Shown here: positions 28,680 through 37,982 of the stretch, in pieces
How the letters are laid out: the number at the start of each line of letters is the position of its first letter
Numbering within the stretch: position 1 is the first letter of the stretch
NCBI RefSeq assembly: GCF_020616515.1
Contig: NZ_CP085135.1
Location: 5,193,001-5,257,000 of the forward strand
Origin: Mesorhizobium sp. PAMC28654
GTDB lineage: Bacteria; Pseudomonadota; Alphaproteobacteria; Rhizobiales; Rhizobiaceae
DNA length: 64,000 nucleotides
Direction of reading: 5' to 3'
Notes under the pieces: generated by a model
What the model saw: the letters and a program-made list of their open reading frames with translations, nothing else
Database searches by the model: none
What the model was told of the DNA's origin: nothing
Program-made: the position numbers and the translations under genes

Positions 28680-29881
28680 TCAGGGGATCGTCGGCGCCGT
28701 CGTGCTGGCGGTGGCTGCTGTTGTCGCGGGCGATGCCTTTGGTGGCCAGGAGAAGTCATCGGCTCGGCCGGGGGAGGCGTCGGACGCCTTGCCCTTGATG
28801 ATGAGCTTTTCGCCGGGCAGGTTCACATCAGCCTTCGCCGGAGGTGCTGCGCCAAGCAGTTCCGAGCCGCCATCGAGCGCCGGATCGTTGAGCAGCATCG
28901 GCACGGTGCGGTCGACGATGACTGGCACCGGCGCGGGAGCCGGCGCCTCGACAGGGGCTCCCGCCGGTGCCGAGACCGTGACGGCGCTTCCCGGTGTGGT
29001 CAGCCCAAGGATCTTCATCAGCGGCTTTTCGGTATAGAAGGCAAGCTTGCGCTTTCCGGCCTTCGACACGTTGATACCGTCATCGGCGCGCAGCCGTACC
29101 GCCTGGCCGTTGATGTCGGGTCCGCTGGCGACGAAGGCGCCGTTCTCGTCGACGAACCCTTCCCAGACATCGACGAACTCACCGCCATGGCTTTCGGCGG
29201 ACGAGTGATAGATGTCGTTGAAGGCCAGCATGTCCGAGGTCATCTTGGATACCCGGAACGCCGGCATGCCGACCCACAGGAAGGGCACTTTGGTCGCGGC
29301 GATGGCTTGCCCGAACGCGTCGGTCCGGCGCTCGTACTCCTTGGTCCAGTTCTCGGACCGGGGTTGCTCGCGCACGTCGCCGACGCGCATCTGCTGGCGG
29401 TCGTTGGATCCCAGCATGACGACAACGGCAGCGGGCTTTTCGGTCTCGATCAGCGACTTGATCTGTTTGGGCCAGTCGTAGAAGTCGTCACGCACGAAGC
29501 CGGACGAGCCGTTGCTGCGGGAGACGATCCTGACCCCGGCATTGTCGGCAAAAGCCGTATCGAGACCCTCGGCGAGGCCCGAGGCCATGAAATCGCCGAC
29601 CACCAGCACGACGCGGGCATCGGGCGCCTTCTCGACGATCGGCGTTTCCGGTGCGGCCGGCTCCTGCGGAGGCCTGGCTTTCTTCACCTTGGGCCTCGGC
29701 CTTGGCTGCTGCAACTCGGCTGGCGGCTCGACCCGTTCACTCCTGCGTGGAAACAGGAGGTCGCGCAGCGACCAGCCATGGGTCTGCTGATCCTGTGCCA
29801 TGGCCGGAGCATGAAAGGCGCTGATCCGGCGGCGAGCAGGATGACGGCCAGAATCAGAATCGGCGCGCGGCGAAAGAGCAT
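28680..29881 (-). pseudogene. SGNH/GDSL hydrolase family (DUF459) protein, frameshifted in the signal peptide
   Basis: Predicted exported SGNH hydrolase, thought to act on cell-envelope esters. The mature part has the motif blocks VVLVVGDFMASGLAEGL, VVVMLGSNDRQQ (block III) and RADDGINVSKAGKRKLAF (D-x-x-H-like block, here DDGIN without an obvious His). A Pro/Ala linker follows. The signal peptide start MLFRRAPILILAVILLAAG (ATG 29881) is in a different frame from the body. Adding one G at the reverse-strand GG of 29826-29827 would give LLAAGISAFHAPAMA-QDQQ, a perfect signal peptide. Without repair, translation could start only at ATG 29801, giving an unexported 373-residue protein. Confidence 0.75.
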
Positions 29882-30023
29882 CCTGATACGCGCAGCCGAA
29901 ACCAATCGCTCCTCCCTTGGCCCATGACCCGAAACCGGAATCGATCCCGATGACCGGTCATGCACGGATCAAAGTGCTACAGCGTCCTCCGGGCGTCCCG
30001 CCCATCGCTGTAGGTCTGCGGCT

Positions 30024-31247
30024 CTATTTCTGGCGGAGCCATTTGAGCACTTCCATGCTCGGATAGCCGTCCTGGGTCAAGCCAGCCTTCGCCTGGAAGG
30101 CCAGGATCGCGTTTTTCGATCCGTCACCGATCTTGCCGTCGAACTTGCCGTCATAGAGACCATGCTGCGAAAGCCGCTTCTGAAGCTCCTGCCGTTCCTC
30201 GAAGGTGAGCTTGGTGAAGGGGCGCTTCCAGTCCTGCACGAGACCGCTGGAACCGCCGATTTCATCGGCAAGAAGACCGACGGCAAGCGCGTATTTGTCG
30301 GCATTGTTGTAGGCCTTGATGACCGAGAAATTCTTGACCATCAGGAAGGCCGGCCCACCACGGCCATCCAGGACCTTCAGCGTCGCCTTGTCGGCGCCGT
30401 TCTTGAACGGCTTGCCGTTGGCCCTGACAACGCCGAGCGCCTGCCATTGCGACAAGGTCTTGGAACCGCTGGGGAGTTTACCGGCCGGAAGCTTGACCTC
30501 GTAGCCCCAGGTCTTGCCTGCCTGCCAGCCGTTCTTCTTGAGCAGATTGGCGGCGGTCGCCAGCGCATCGGGTATGGAACTCCAGATGTCGCGCTTGCCG
30601 TTGCCGTCCATGTCGACGGCGTAGTGCTGGTAGCTGGTCGGGATGAATTGGGTCTGGCCCATGGCGCCGGCCCAGGAGCCCATGAGGTGGCTTTCGTCAA
30701 TGTCGCCGGTCTGCAGGATCTTCAGCGCGGCGACAAGCTGGGTACGGGCGTATTTCGACCGCTTCGGATCGGCGTAGGCCAGGGTCGCCAGGGAACTCAC
30801 GACATTGCGCATGATGTCGTCGCGCTTCAGGATCTCGCCGTAGTTCGATTCCATCGACCAGATGGCCAGCAGGATGTTGCGGTCGACGCCAAATCTCGCT
30901 TCGATCCTGTCCAGCCACGGTCCCCATTTCTTGGCCATCTGCCGGCCAACGGCGACCGATTGGTCATGGACGCGGTTGTCGAAATAGTCCCAGGCGGGAG
31001 CCGTGAATTCGGGCTGCGTGCGGGCTTTTTCCAGCACCACCGGGTCGATGTCCTTGATGTCCCGGAAGGCCTTGTCGTAGACGGCGCCAGAAACGCCACC
31101 CTCCACCGCGGTGGCGCGGAAGCCGGCGACCCACTGCCGGAAACCGGCATCGGCGAAGGCGGGCCCGCTGGACATGAGCAGGGCGAGCGAAAGGCTGGCG
31201 GCCGTCATGACGCTTGTAAAACGCTTCGCGGCATTTCGAACGGGCAT
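30024..31247 (-). CDS. Lytic murein transglycosylase (MltB-like) with peptidoglycan-binding domain
   Basis: Cleaves the glycan strand of peptidoglycan in the periplasm. The 407-residue protein has a signal peptide ending near GPAFA-DAGF. A SLT_2/MltB domain covers about residues 40-330, with the catalytic Glu in AIWSMESNYGEI, the AMGQTQFIPTSY and the VDMDGNGKRDIW segments. A C-terminal PG_binding_1 repeat follows (LQKRLSQHGLYDGKFDGKIG). ATG 31247 has an excellent ribosome site (AAGGAGGAAAAG), so the open frame to 31283 is not used. It lies next to the SGNH protein on the same strand, 142 bases away; a joint role in envelope remodelling is plausible. Confidence 0.93.
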   Translation of the reverse strand: MPVRNAAKRFTSVMTAASLSLALLMSSGPAFADAGFRQWVAGFRATAVEGGVSGAVYDKAFRDIKDIDPVVLEKARTQPEFTAPAWDYFDNRVHDQSVAVGRQMAKKWGPWLDRIEARFGVDRNILLAIWSMESNYGEILKRDDIMRNVVSSLATLAYADPKRSKYARTQLVAALKILQTGDIDESHLMGSWAGAMGQTQFIPTSYQHYAVDMDGNGKRDIWSSIPDALATAANLLKKNGWQAGKTWGYEVKLPAGKLPSGSKTLSQWQALGVVRANGKPFKNGADKATLKVLDGRGGPAFLMVKNFSVIKAYNNADKYALAVGLLADEIGGSSGLVQDWKRPFTKLTFEERQELQKRLSQHGLYDGKFDGKIGDGSKNAILAFQAKAGLTQDGYPSMEVLKWLRQK

Positions 31248-31628
31248 CTTTTCCTCCTTCTTTGTCACAGGAAGATCATTCATCGCCGAACCAGGTTATG
31301 AATTAGTTTACCATAGGTGCCGTCGGGAACGAAAAGGCAGTTTGATGATTGTTGAAGCGGGCGACCCACGCGGGACGTCATCCCTTTCAGTTGCGATGCC
31401 GGCATGAAAATTTCCCAGCGTGCATTTCGGGATACAATAGTTGACTTGCAGACGGTTCCGGAATGCGGCTTCAACGGGAAAGAGATGCTGGGATAGTTGC
31501 CGGAGCCGGAGTCTTAACTCTTGTCGAGTTATGGGATAATGCAAAATGGCAGCTATTTGCCGGCCTTAGGGCGCCGTTCATTTTGAACGGATCGATGAGT
31601 TCTGACCTTCAGATGGATAGTTGACAGC
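31248..31628. other. Intergenic region upstream of galU
   Basis: About 380 bases between the divergent transglycosylase and galU genes, without a credible ORF. It includes a short palindrome AACTC-TTGTC-GAGTT near 31516-31530 followed by GGATAATG, which could be part of the galU promoter. Confidence 0.4.
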
Positions 31629-32534
31629 ATGAAGAGAGTTCGCAAGGCAGTTTTCCCGGTCGCCGGTCTCGGCACGCGGTTTCTCCCGGCCACCAAGGCT
31701 GTTCCCAAGGAAATGCTGACCGTCGTCGACAGGCCGGTCATCCAGTATGTGGTGGACGAGGCGCGCGAGGCGGGCATCGAGCATTTCATCTTCGTGACCG
31801 GCCGCAACAAGGCGGTCATCGAGGACCATTTCGATATCCAGTTCGAGCTCTATGACACGCTGGCACAGCGTGGCAAGGACGAGCAGCTTGCCCGCCTGCA
31901 GCGGCTGCAGCCCGCGCCGGGCCAGACCAGCTTCACCCGCCAGCAGGTGCCGATGGGTCTCGGCCATGCCGTCTGGTGTGCACGCGAACTGGTCGGCGAC
32001 GAGCCCTTCGCGCTTCTATTGCCCGACATGATCATGCAGTCGGAGAAGAGCTGCATGAAGTCGATGGTCGAACTCTACGAGGAGACCGGCAACAACATCA
32101 TCGCGGTGCAGGAATGCGACCCGCTTGAAGCGCATAAATATGGCATTGTCGGCCGCGGCGAGGATGCGCATCACGGCTTCCGCATCACCGAGATGGTGGA
32201 GAAGCCGAAGACGGGCACCGCGCCTTCCAACCTCTATATCAACGGGCGCTACATCCTGCAGCCGGAGATCTTCAAGATCCTCGAAGGCCAGGAGAAAGGC
32301 GCCGGCAACGAGATCCAGCTCACCGACGCGATGCTGAAGCTGGAAAAGCAGCAGCCATTCTACGGCTACCACTATCAGGGGCGCACGTTCGATTGCGGCT
32401 CGCCCGAGGGGTTCGTCGAGGCCAATGTGGCCTTTGCCTTGTGGCGCAGCGACATGAACCAGAACATGGCAGGCGTCATCCGCACGCTTCTCGATGAGCT
32501 CAAGCCATCCGAACGGCGCGGCGCGGCGTTCTAG
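31629..32534 (+). CDS. galU: UTP-glucose-1-phosphate uridylyltransferase
   Basis: Makes UDP-glucose from UTP and glucose-1-phosphate, a precursor for exopolysaccharide, lipopolysaccharide, cyclic glucans and UDP-galactose. The 301-residue length is typical. The nucleotide-binding signature [20 protein letters not shown] sits at the N-terminus, followed by [32 protein letters not shown] and the [11 protein letters not shown] segment, all diagnostic. No strong ribosome site precedes the ATG. The gene stands alone and is followed by mosaic palindromic repeats and an IS5-type element. Called exoN in some rhizobia. Confidence 0.97.
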   Translation: MKRVRKAVFPVAGLGTRFLPATKAVPKEMLTVVDRPVIQYVVDEAREAGIEHFIFVTGRNKAVIEDHFDIQFELYDTLAQRGKDEQLARLQRLQPAPGQTSFTRQQVPMGLGHAVWCARELVGDEPFALLLPDMIMQSEKSCMKSMVELYEETGNNIIAVQECDPLEAHKYGIVGRGEDAHHGFRITEMVEKPKTGTAPSNLYINGRYILQPEIFKILEGQEKGAGNEIQLTDAMLKLEKQQPFYGYHYQGRTFDCGSPEGFVEANVAFALWRSDMNQNMAGVIRTLLDELKPSERRGAAF

Positions 32535-32641
32535 AACGGTTCTGCGTTTCACGGAAACGCTGAACCCAGAATCACTCTGATTCTTCGTTTTGGCGCAATT
32601 CCGGACGGAAAACCGTTTCACGCCTTTCCCGGAATTGCTCC
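32533..32641. repeat. Type B intergenic palindromic element (copy 1)
   Basis: Contains the pair CAATTCCGGACGGAAAACCG ... CCCGGAATTG after a GTTTCACGGAAAC hairpin. It is about 100 bp and highly similar to 37808-37908 and 45064-45163. It resembles rhizobial intergenic mosaic elements and lies immediately after galU. Confidence 0.75.
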
Positions 32642-32644
32642 ACG

Positions 32645-32739
32645 GCCTGTTCCATCCCGACGGTATCGGGATGGGGTTTGATATGTTTGTTTGAGCCTGA
32701 TCCTTTCCGAAAACCGGATTCATTTTTTGGATCATGCTG
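32645..32739 (+). repeat. Type A intergenic palindromic element (copy 1)
   Basis: Begins with a CCATCCCGA...TCGGGATGG hairpin, then TTTGTTTGAGC, then TCCGAAAACCG and GGATCATGC. It is the inverted counterpart of the element at 61947-62046 and abuts the left side of the IS element. Confidence 0.7.
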
Positions 32740-32775
32740 CTGGGTCAATCGCTGAACGGCGATTGCTTTGTCAGA

Positions 32776-33703
32776 GTCTGACTCATAATATTTCTGATGG
32801 ATATCATGGATTTGCGATGCGCCGTGTCATGAGTTGAACGGATGCGAGGAGCAGCCAAGCCGTGGAGCTTTCGATGGTCTGCTCGAAGTCCTTGGACAGG
32901 CGTCGGTTGCGGCCGAACCAGGCGAAGGTTCGTTCCACCACCCACCGGCGCGGGAGCAGGACGAAGCCTTTTGCGGCGTCGGATCGCTTGATGATTTCGA
33001 GGGTCCAGCCACCTTTTCCCCTGAGCGCGGTCTGGAGTTTTTCACCGGCGTAGCCGCCATCGGCGAAGACGTGGCGCAGCCAGGGAAAGCTTTCCCGAAT
33101 AGAAGCCAGAACCTCGGGGGCGCCGTCTCGGTCCTGGATGTCAGCGGTATGGACGATCGCGCCGACCAGCAGGCCCAAGGTGTCGGTCAGGATATGGCGC
33201 TTTCGGCCTTTGATCTTCTTGCCCGCATCGTAGCCACAAAGCCCGCCGCTTTCAGTGGTTTTCACGCTTTGGCTGTCGATTACGCCGGCGCTGGGCGACG
33301 CCTCCCGACCTGCGGCGACACGCACGGCCACCAGCAGCAGGTGGTTGATCGTGTTCCAAAGGCCGCTGTCGCGCCAAGCGTAGAAATAGCGCTGCACCGT
33401 CGATACCGGCGGCAAGTCCCTGGGCAGCATTCGCCAAGGCAGACCGCTACGCAGCACATAAAACACGCCCTCCATGATAGACCGCTGCGACCATTTCGGC
33501 GGGCGGCCAAGCGCCGAGCGAGGCGGAAGCAGCGGTTCCAGAACCATCCATTCCGCGTCCGTCAAATCGCTTGAATAACGTAGTCCCTTTCGGGCATGCT
33601 TGGCGCGGGTGATATCAGTCCACATGTGATGCTCCGTCGAGGCTTCGCAACTCCGATTGAATCACAAGTCATTGATAGCACCCAACTTCTTTTTGGGTCA
33701 GAC
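32776..33703. mobile_element. IS5-family insertion sequence (about 930 bp)
   Basis: A single-transposase element. The ends carry imperfect inverted repeats: GTCTGACTCATAA at 32776-32788 on the left and GTCTGACCCAAAAA read inward from 33703 on the right. Target duplications are not clear (a possible 3-bp CAG on each side). It sits between galU with its palindromic repeats and the autotransporter gene, and looks intact enough to be active. Confidence 0.7.
32804..33625 (-). CDS. IS5 family transposase
   Basis: DDE transposase of 273 residues in a single reading frame. The N-terminal DUF4096-like part reads SDLTDAEWMVLEPLLPP, followed by the RSIMEGVFYVLRSGLPWRML segment typical of this IS5 branch. 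The DDE catalytic core includes the first Asp in AGVIDSQSVKTTE, the second in HVFADGGYAG, and the terminal Glu in RRWVVERTFAWFGRNRRLSKD. All three catalytic residues are present, so the enzyme may be functional. The ATG at 33625 lies about 80 bases inside the right terminal repeat. Confidence 0.93.
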   Translation of the reverse strand: MWTDITRAKHARKGLRYSSDLTDAEWMVLEPLLPPRSALGRPPKWSQRSIMEGVFYVLRSGLPWRMLPRDLPPVSTVQRYFYAWRDSGLWNTINHLLLVAVRVAAGREASPSAGVIDSQSVKTTESGGLCGYDAGKKIKGRKRHILTDTLGLLVGAIVHTADIQDRDGAPEVLASIRESFPWLRHVFADGGYAGEKLQTALRGKGGWTLEIIKRSDAAKGFVLLPRRWVVERTFAWFGRNRRLSKDFEQTIESSTAWLLLASVQLMTRRIANP

Positions 33704-34152
33704 ACTCAGGTAGAAATTCAGTCGTCTTGGGGCTTGGCGCTTTTGTGTCGCAGGCGAGAATGTCTATTTGAGCGCACGCACGACGTGTTCAATCCTGATC
33801 AAGCCTGATCTGTATCGTGGCGCAACGACGTCAGTTCATTGAAATTCTTCTGTGTTGTTGTGAGCCGCCACGACTATGGGTTTGTTTCATGACCGCGATG
33901 CTGTCGGCTCCTCTTGAGAAATCCAAAATCGACAAGCCGTATAATCCGGTTTTTGAATTCTTTTAGATGGCCGATATTTTTATCCGATAGTCGATGTCGA
34001 CACGGTAAAAAGTAGGCGCCCCGAGTTTGTTGTCGATGTTGCCGAATTGTCACGGCAACTTATTATCATTAGCTTCAGATCAAGAATCCTTCGACTCGAA
34101 TTGCAATTTTCCCGTGCAGGTTTATCCATTGCTGCGCGGAGGGTACTGAAAA
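33704..34152. other. AT-rich region between the IS element and the autotransporter
   Basis: About 450 bases that are notably AT-richer than the surroundings. A 25-codon ORF (33889-33966) has no clear ribosome site and is probably chance. The region must carry the autotransporter promoter; insertion of the IS just upstream may have altered its regulation. No recognisable operator was found. Confidence 0.45.
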
Positions 34153-34745
34153 ATGCATCAGCCTACATCGAAGGTCGCGTTCATTCGCGGCGGGGTGGAA
34201 CTGCGTCCAAAGCGTCGCCGGCTGCTTTTGCTGGGCACGGCGCTCGGCTCGACGCTGATGGCGCTCTCTTCCCAATCATTCGCGGCCAGCTGTACGCAGC
34301 CGGCATCGCCAGCTCCAATCACCGTCAGTGGCGCTGCAGCGCCGATATCATGCACCAATACCGATCCGCGTACGGCGACGGTGGCCGGTGACAATGCGAT
34401 CGGCATCACGACTACCGGCAACGGAAACACCGTCGACATCACCAACAGCGGGTCGCTGACGACGGATTCGAGCTCGCTAATCCCTAATCCGGTGTTCTCG
34501 CAGTCGACAGGCGCGCGGCATCTATGCCGGCACGAACGGGGTCGGCGCCAACATCACGATCAACAACACCGGCGACATCAACTCGTACAGCGACAGCATC
34601 AAGGCGACCGATGCCGCCACGAACGGTGCAGTTGACAGCAGCAACACGCACATCACGATCACCAATTCGGGCAATCTGACAGCCGGCCCCAACGCCGAGG
34701 GCATCTTCGGCCGCGCCAGCTATGGCTCAGGCAATGTCGTGACCA

Positions 34746-35130
34746 TCAACAACAGCGGCAGCATTGACACCGGCTACAGCGCATCGACGTCCGGCACCTC
34801 GACGGGCATCGTCGGCAATGTCGGCGGCGACAATGGGCTGGTAAACATCACCAACAGCGGCGCCATCACCACATCGGGTGTGAGCGCCGGCGGTATTTCA
34901 GCGATCGCCAGCTATTACCATGGCGACGGTAGCAGCATCGTCATCGACAATAAGCAGGGCGGGGTTATTACAGCCACGGGCTCCGGTGCCTATGGCATCT
35001 TCGCCCAGGCGGGCAGTGTCGCTCCCCATGGCGCAGACCCCAACCATGACAATGGCGGCACAGTCAGCGTCACCAACGCTGCAACCATCCATTCCGGCTA
35101 CATCGGTATCGGTGCCTTCACCTATGGTAG
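34746..35130 (+). repeat. Passenger super-repeat unit 1
   Basis: Codes for a block of about 128 residues from NNSGSIDTG through GISAIASYYHGDGSS and GIFAQAG to GIGAFTY. The same order of motifs recurs at 35442-35802, showing an intragenic duplication larger than the basic beta-helix rung. Confidence 0.7.
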
Positions 35131-35441
35131 CGGCGGCGACATCACCATCACCAACAAGGCCGCCATCACTTCCGGTACAGGCGCTGGTCACCCAGCCTAC
35201 TCCGACGGCATCAAGGCTGTAGCCAATGTTGGCGATACGACCATCAGCGTCACCAACAGCGGCGCCATCGACACCACGGCAGGTGGCAACAAATCCGCCG
35301 GCATTGAGGCCATTAACGGTGGCGGTTTTACTGGCTCCGACCTGCACATCTCGGTGACCAATACCGGCGATATAAAAACCGGTATCAATTCCGTCGGCAT
35401 CTTCGCCCGCTCGGCCGGCGCCAACGGCATCGTGACGGTCG

Positions 35442-35802
35442 ACAACAGTGGCAATATCCAGACTGGTTCCAGCAGCTCGTCGAGCGGCGGCTCGACCGGC
35501 ATCTTCGCCGATGCGGACGGCGACAACAGCAAGGTGAGCGTCACCAACAACGGCTCGATCACCACGATCGGCACCAGCGCGGCGGGCATTTCGGCGATCG
35601 CCAATTTCTACAATGGCGACAGCAGCAGCGTTGTCGTCAACAACAAGGCCGGCGGCACGATCACCACGGCAGGCACCCAAGCTTTCGGCATCTTCGCGCA
35701 GGCCGGTACTCCTGGCAACCATGACAATGGCGGCACGGTCAGCGTTACAAACGCCGCGACGATCAATTCGGGCGGCAAGGGTATCGGCGCCTATACATAC
35801 GC
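35442..35802 (+). repeat. Passenger super-repeat unit 2
   Basis: Second copy, from DNSGNIQTG through GISAIANFYNGDSSS and GIFAQAG to GIGAYTY. It lacks a five-residue insertion (HGADP) present in unit 1 and has diverged at many positions. Confidence 0.7.
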
Positions 35803-37807
35803 CACTGACGGGACTGTGACCGTCACCAACAGCGGCGCGATCTCCTCCGCGAACCGCCAGGCGATCTTTGCCGCGTCGTACGGCGACGACAGCAGCGTCA
35901 CGATCACCAACAGTGCTTCCGTCAGCTCGGGGAGCGGCCGCGCCGCGATCGCGGCTTATTCGGCTGGCGCAAACAGCGACATCTCGATCGGCATCACAGG
36001 CAAGAACAGCTTCATCAACGGCAGCGGTTTTGGCGTGATTGCCGAAGCGACTGGGGATGCGAGCACTGTCGTCATCAACAGTGGCGCCGATATCTATGGC
36101 GCGACCGGCGGCATCAAGGTCAACTCGACCGGCGGATCGACCGTCAACATCAAATCCGGTGGCTATGTGGGCGCCGAAAATTACCTCGCCATCACATCGA
36201 CCGCCGGAACGGCCGAAATCAACGTCGATGGCATAGTTGCCGGCAGGGTCGTGCTGAGCGATGACGGAAACGTCATGACTATCAATGACAAGGGTCTGTT
36301 CCGGGCGAAAACGAACAGCAATTTCGGCTCGGGCGACAACACGCTCAACAATTCCGGCACGATCAACGCGTCGGGAAGCTATTTCGGCGCGTCGCCAAAC
36401 ACTGTCAGCTTCCTTGGCCTTACAAGCTTCGTCAACGGCAGCACCGGCTCGGGAGCCGGCCTGACGACGATGATCGATGGGGTGGTGGGTGACAGCCTGA
36501 CCACGAGCGGCAATTTCACCGGACAGGGCAATTCGAAGCTCGGCGTCGACGTCAATTTTGCGACCAGCGCAGCCGACACGTTCACAATAGGCGGCAATTC
36601 CTACGGACATACCAATCTGGTGGTGAACGTCACCGCTATTCCCGTCGGCGTGCCGTCGACCTCGACATTCATCCCTGTCGTGACTGTGGATGGCGACACG
36701 GACGCCAGCAATTTCGGCGTTGCCGCTCCCGTCAATGCCGGCCTGTTCGCCTACGATCTGTTCCTGCAGGGCGACCAGTTTGGCCTGCGCTCAGTCGGTC
36801 TTGGCAATGCGGCGTTCGAACTGCCCGGTGGCATGACGGGCGCGCAGAATGTGTGGCAAGACACCACCGACTTCTGGCAGGACCGCATGGCGGACCTGCG
36901 CACCGAGGCGAGCGGCATGCACAATGCCGACATCGTCGTGTCGACACCCACCCCGCGCATGGGCGGCCTTTGGGCACGCGCGGCAGGCGACTGGTCCGAT
37001 CAGGATGGCAGTGTCACCTATCTCGACCCGACCAGCCACAACCCCGAGACTCTCGATCTCCATCGCAGGCAGAACACGGGTGCGTTCCTGGGCGGCGTCG
37101 ACATGGGCATCGAAGGTGTCGCCGGCGGCGATGTCATGTTCGGCCTGATGGCCGGCTATGTCACCTCGACCCTCGACTTCACCGCGACGGGCGACAGCTG
37201 GAAGTACAAGGGCGGCACGGTTGGCGCCTATGCGACCTACCTGAATGGCGGTTTCTATCTCGATGGCCTGCTCAAGGCGGACTTCCTGAGTGTCGATATC
37301 AACGATCAGGGCGGTGTGCCGGGCAGTGCAAGCACCAACGCCACCAATATCGGCGTGCGCCTGGATACCGGCTATCGTTTCGCGACCGGCTGGGGCTTCA
37401 TCGAGCCCCAGGCGAGCCTGGAGTGGGTCCACACGCAGATGGATTCCTTGTCCATCTTCGGCGGCGATGTCTCCTTCGACAATGGCGGCAGCGGCCGTGG
37501 CCGGGTCGGCGTGCGTGTCGGAAAGGACATGCAGATGAACGGCATGACCGTCACGCCGGACCTGACGCTGAGTGTCTGGAACCATTTCGGCAGCAGCAAC
37601 AGTGTCGGCATCAATTTTCCTGGAAACGCCTTCTCGGCCTCCGACAGTACGGGTAATGGCACGTTCGGGGAGGTCGGCGCCGGTGTGAGCGTGGCGAGCG
37701 CCAACAACTGGTCGGGCGTTGTCCGTGGCAGCTACCGGTTCGGCGACGGATCAAATGCCGGATCCCTCGGCGCGACGCTGCGTTACAACTGGTAGTCCGA
37801 TATTTTA

Positions 37808-37908
37808 GAGCAGTTCACCGTTTCACGGAAACAGCAAACCGCTCTAACTCTTTGTTTTGACGCAATTCCGGACGGAAAACCGTTTCACACTTTTCCTGGA
37901 ATTGCTCT
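37808..37908. repeat. Type B intergenic palindromic element (copy 2)
   Basis: Opens with GAGCAGTTCACCGTTTCACG and closes with TCCTGGAATTGCTCT; the internal CGGACGGAAAACCGTTTCAC is shared with 32533-32641 and 45064-45163. Just after the autotransporter stop, where it may act as a terminator. Confidence 0.75.
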
Positions 37909-37982
37909 AACCCTTGCGCCGGCCCTCGTGGCCGGCGTAGTCGTTGGAGGATTTCCTTCGGGGCGGCGGTGCATTCCAACAC

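Larger units (their letters stand above)
34153..37795 (+). pseudogene. Autotransporter (type Va) with repetitive passenger, one frameshift
   Basis: A self-exported surface protein of about 1214 codons. ATG 34153 starts a long signal peptide ending near SFAA-SCTQP. The passenger is built of short beta-helix repeats such as ITNSGAITTSG and VTNAATINSG up to about 36600. The C-terminal autotransporter beta-barrel covers roughly 36950-37795 (MGGLWARAAGDWSDQ at its start, terminal aromatic YNW). At 34511-34518 (GCGCGCGG) the frame shifts by one base. Removing one base restores STGAGIYAGTNGVGAN and joins the N-terminal 120 codons to the large ORF from 34739. Without repair, the barrel-bearing part lacks a signal peptide. 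Likely an adhesin if the gene is intact. Confidence 0.8.

Noticed and set aside
33889..33966. 25-codon ORF between the IS and the autotransporter
   Set aside because: No ribosome-binding site or recognisable sequence; likely chance in AT-rich DNA.
34000..36600. CRISPR-like or non-coding repeat array
   Set aside because: The repeats are in frame and encode a beta-helix passenger; there are no uniform spacers and no cas genes anywhere in the window.
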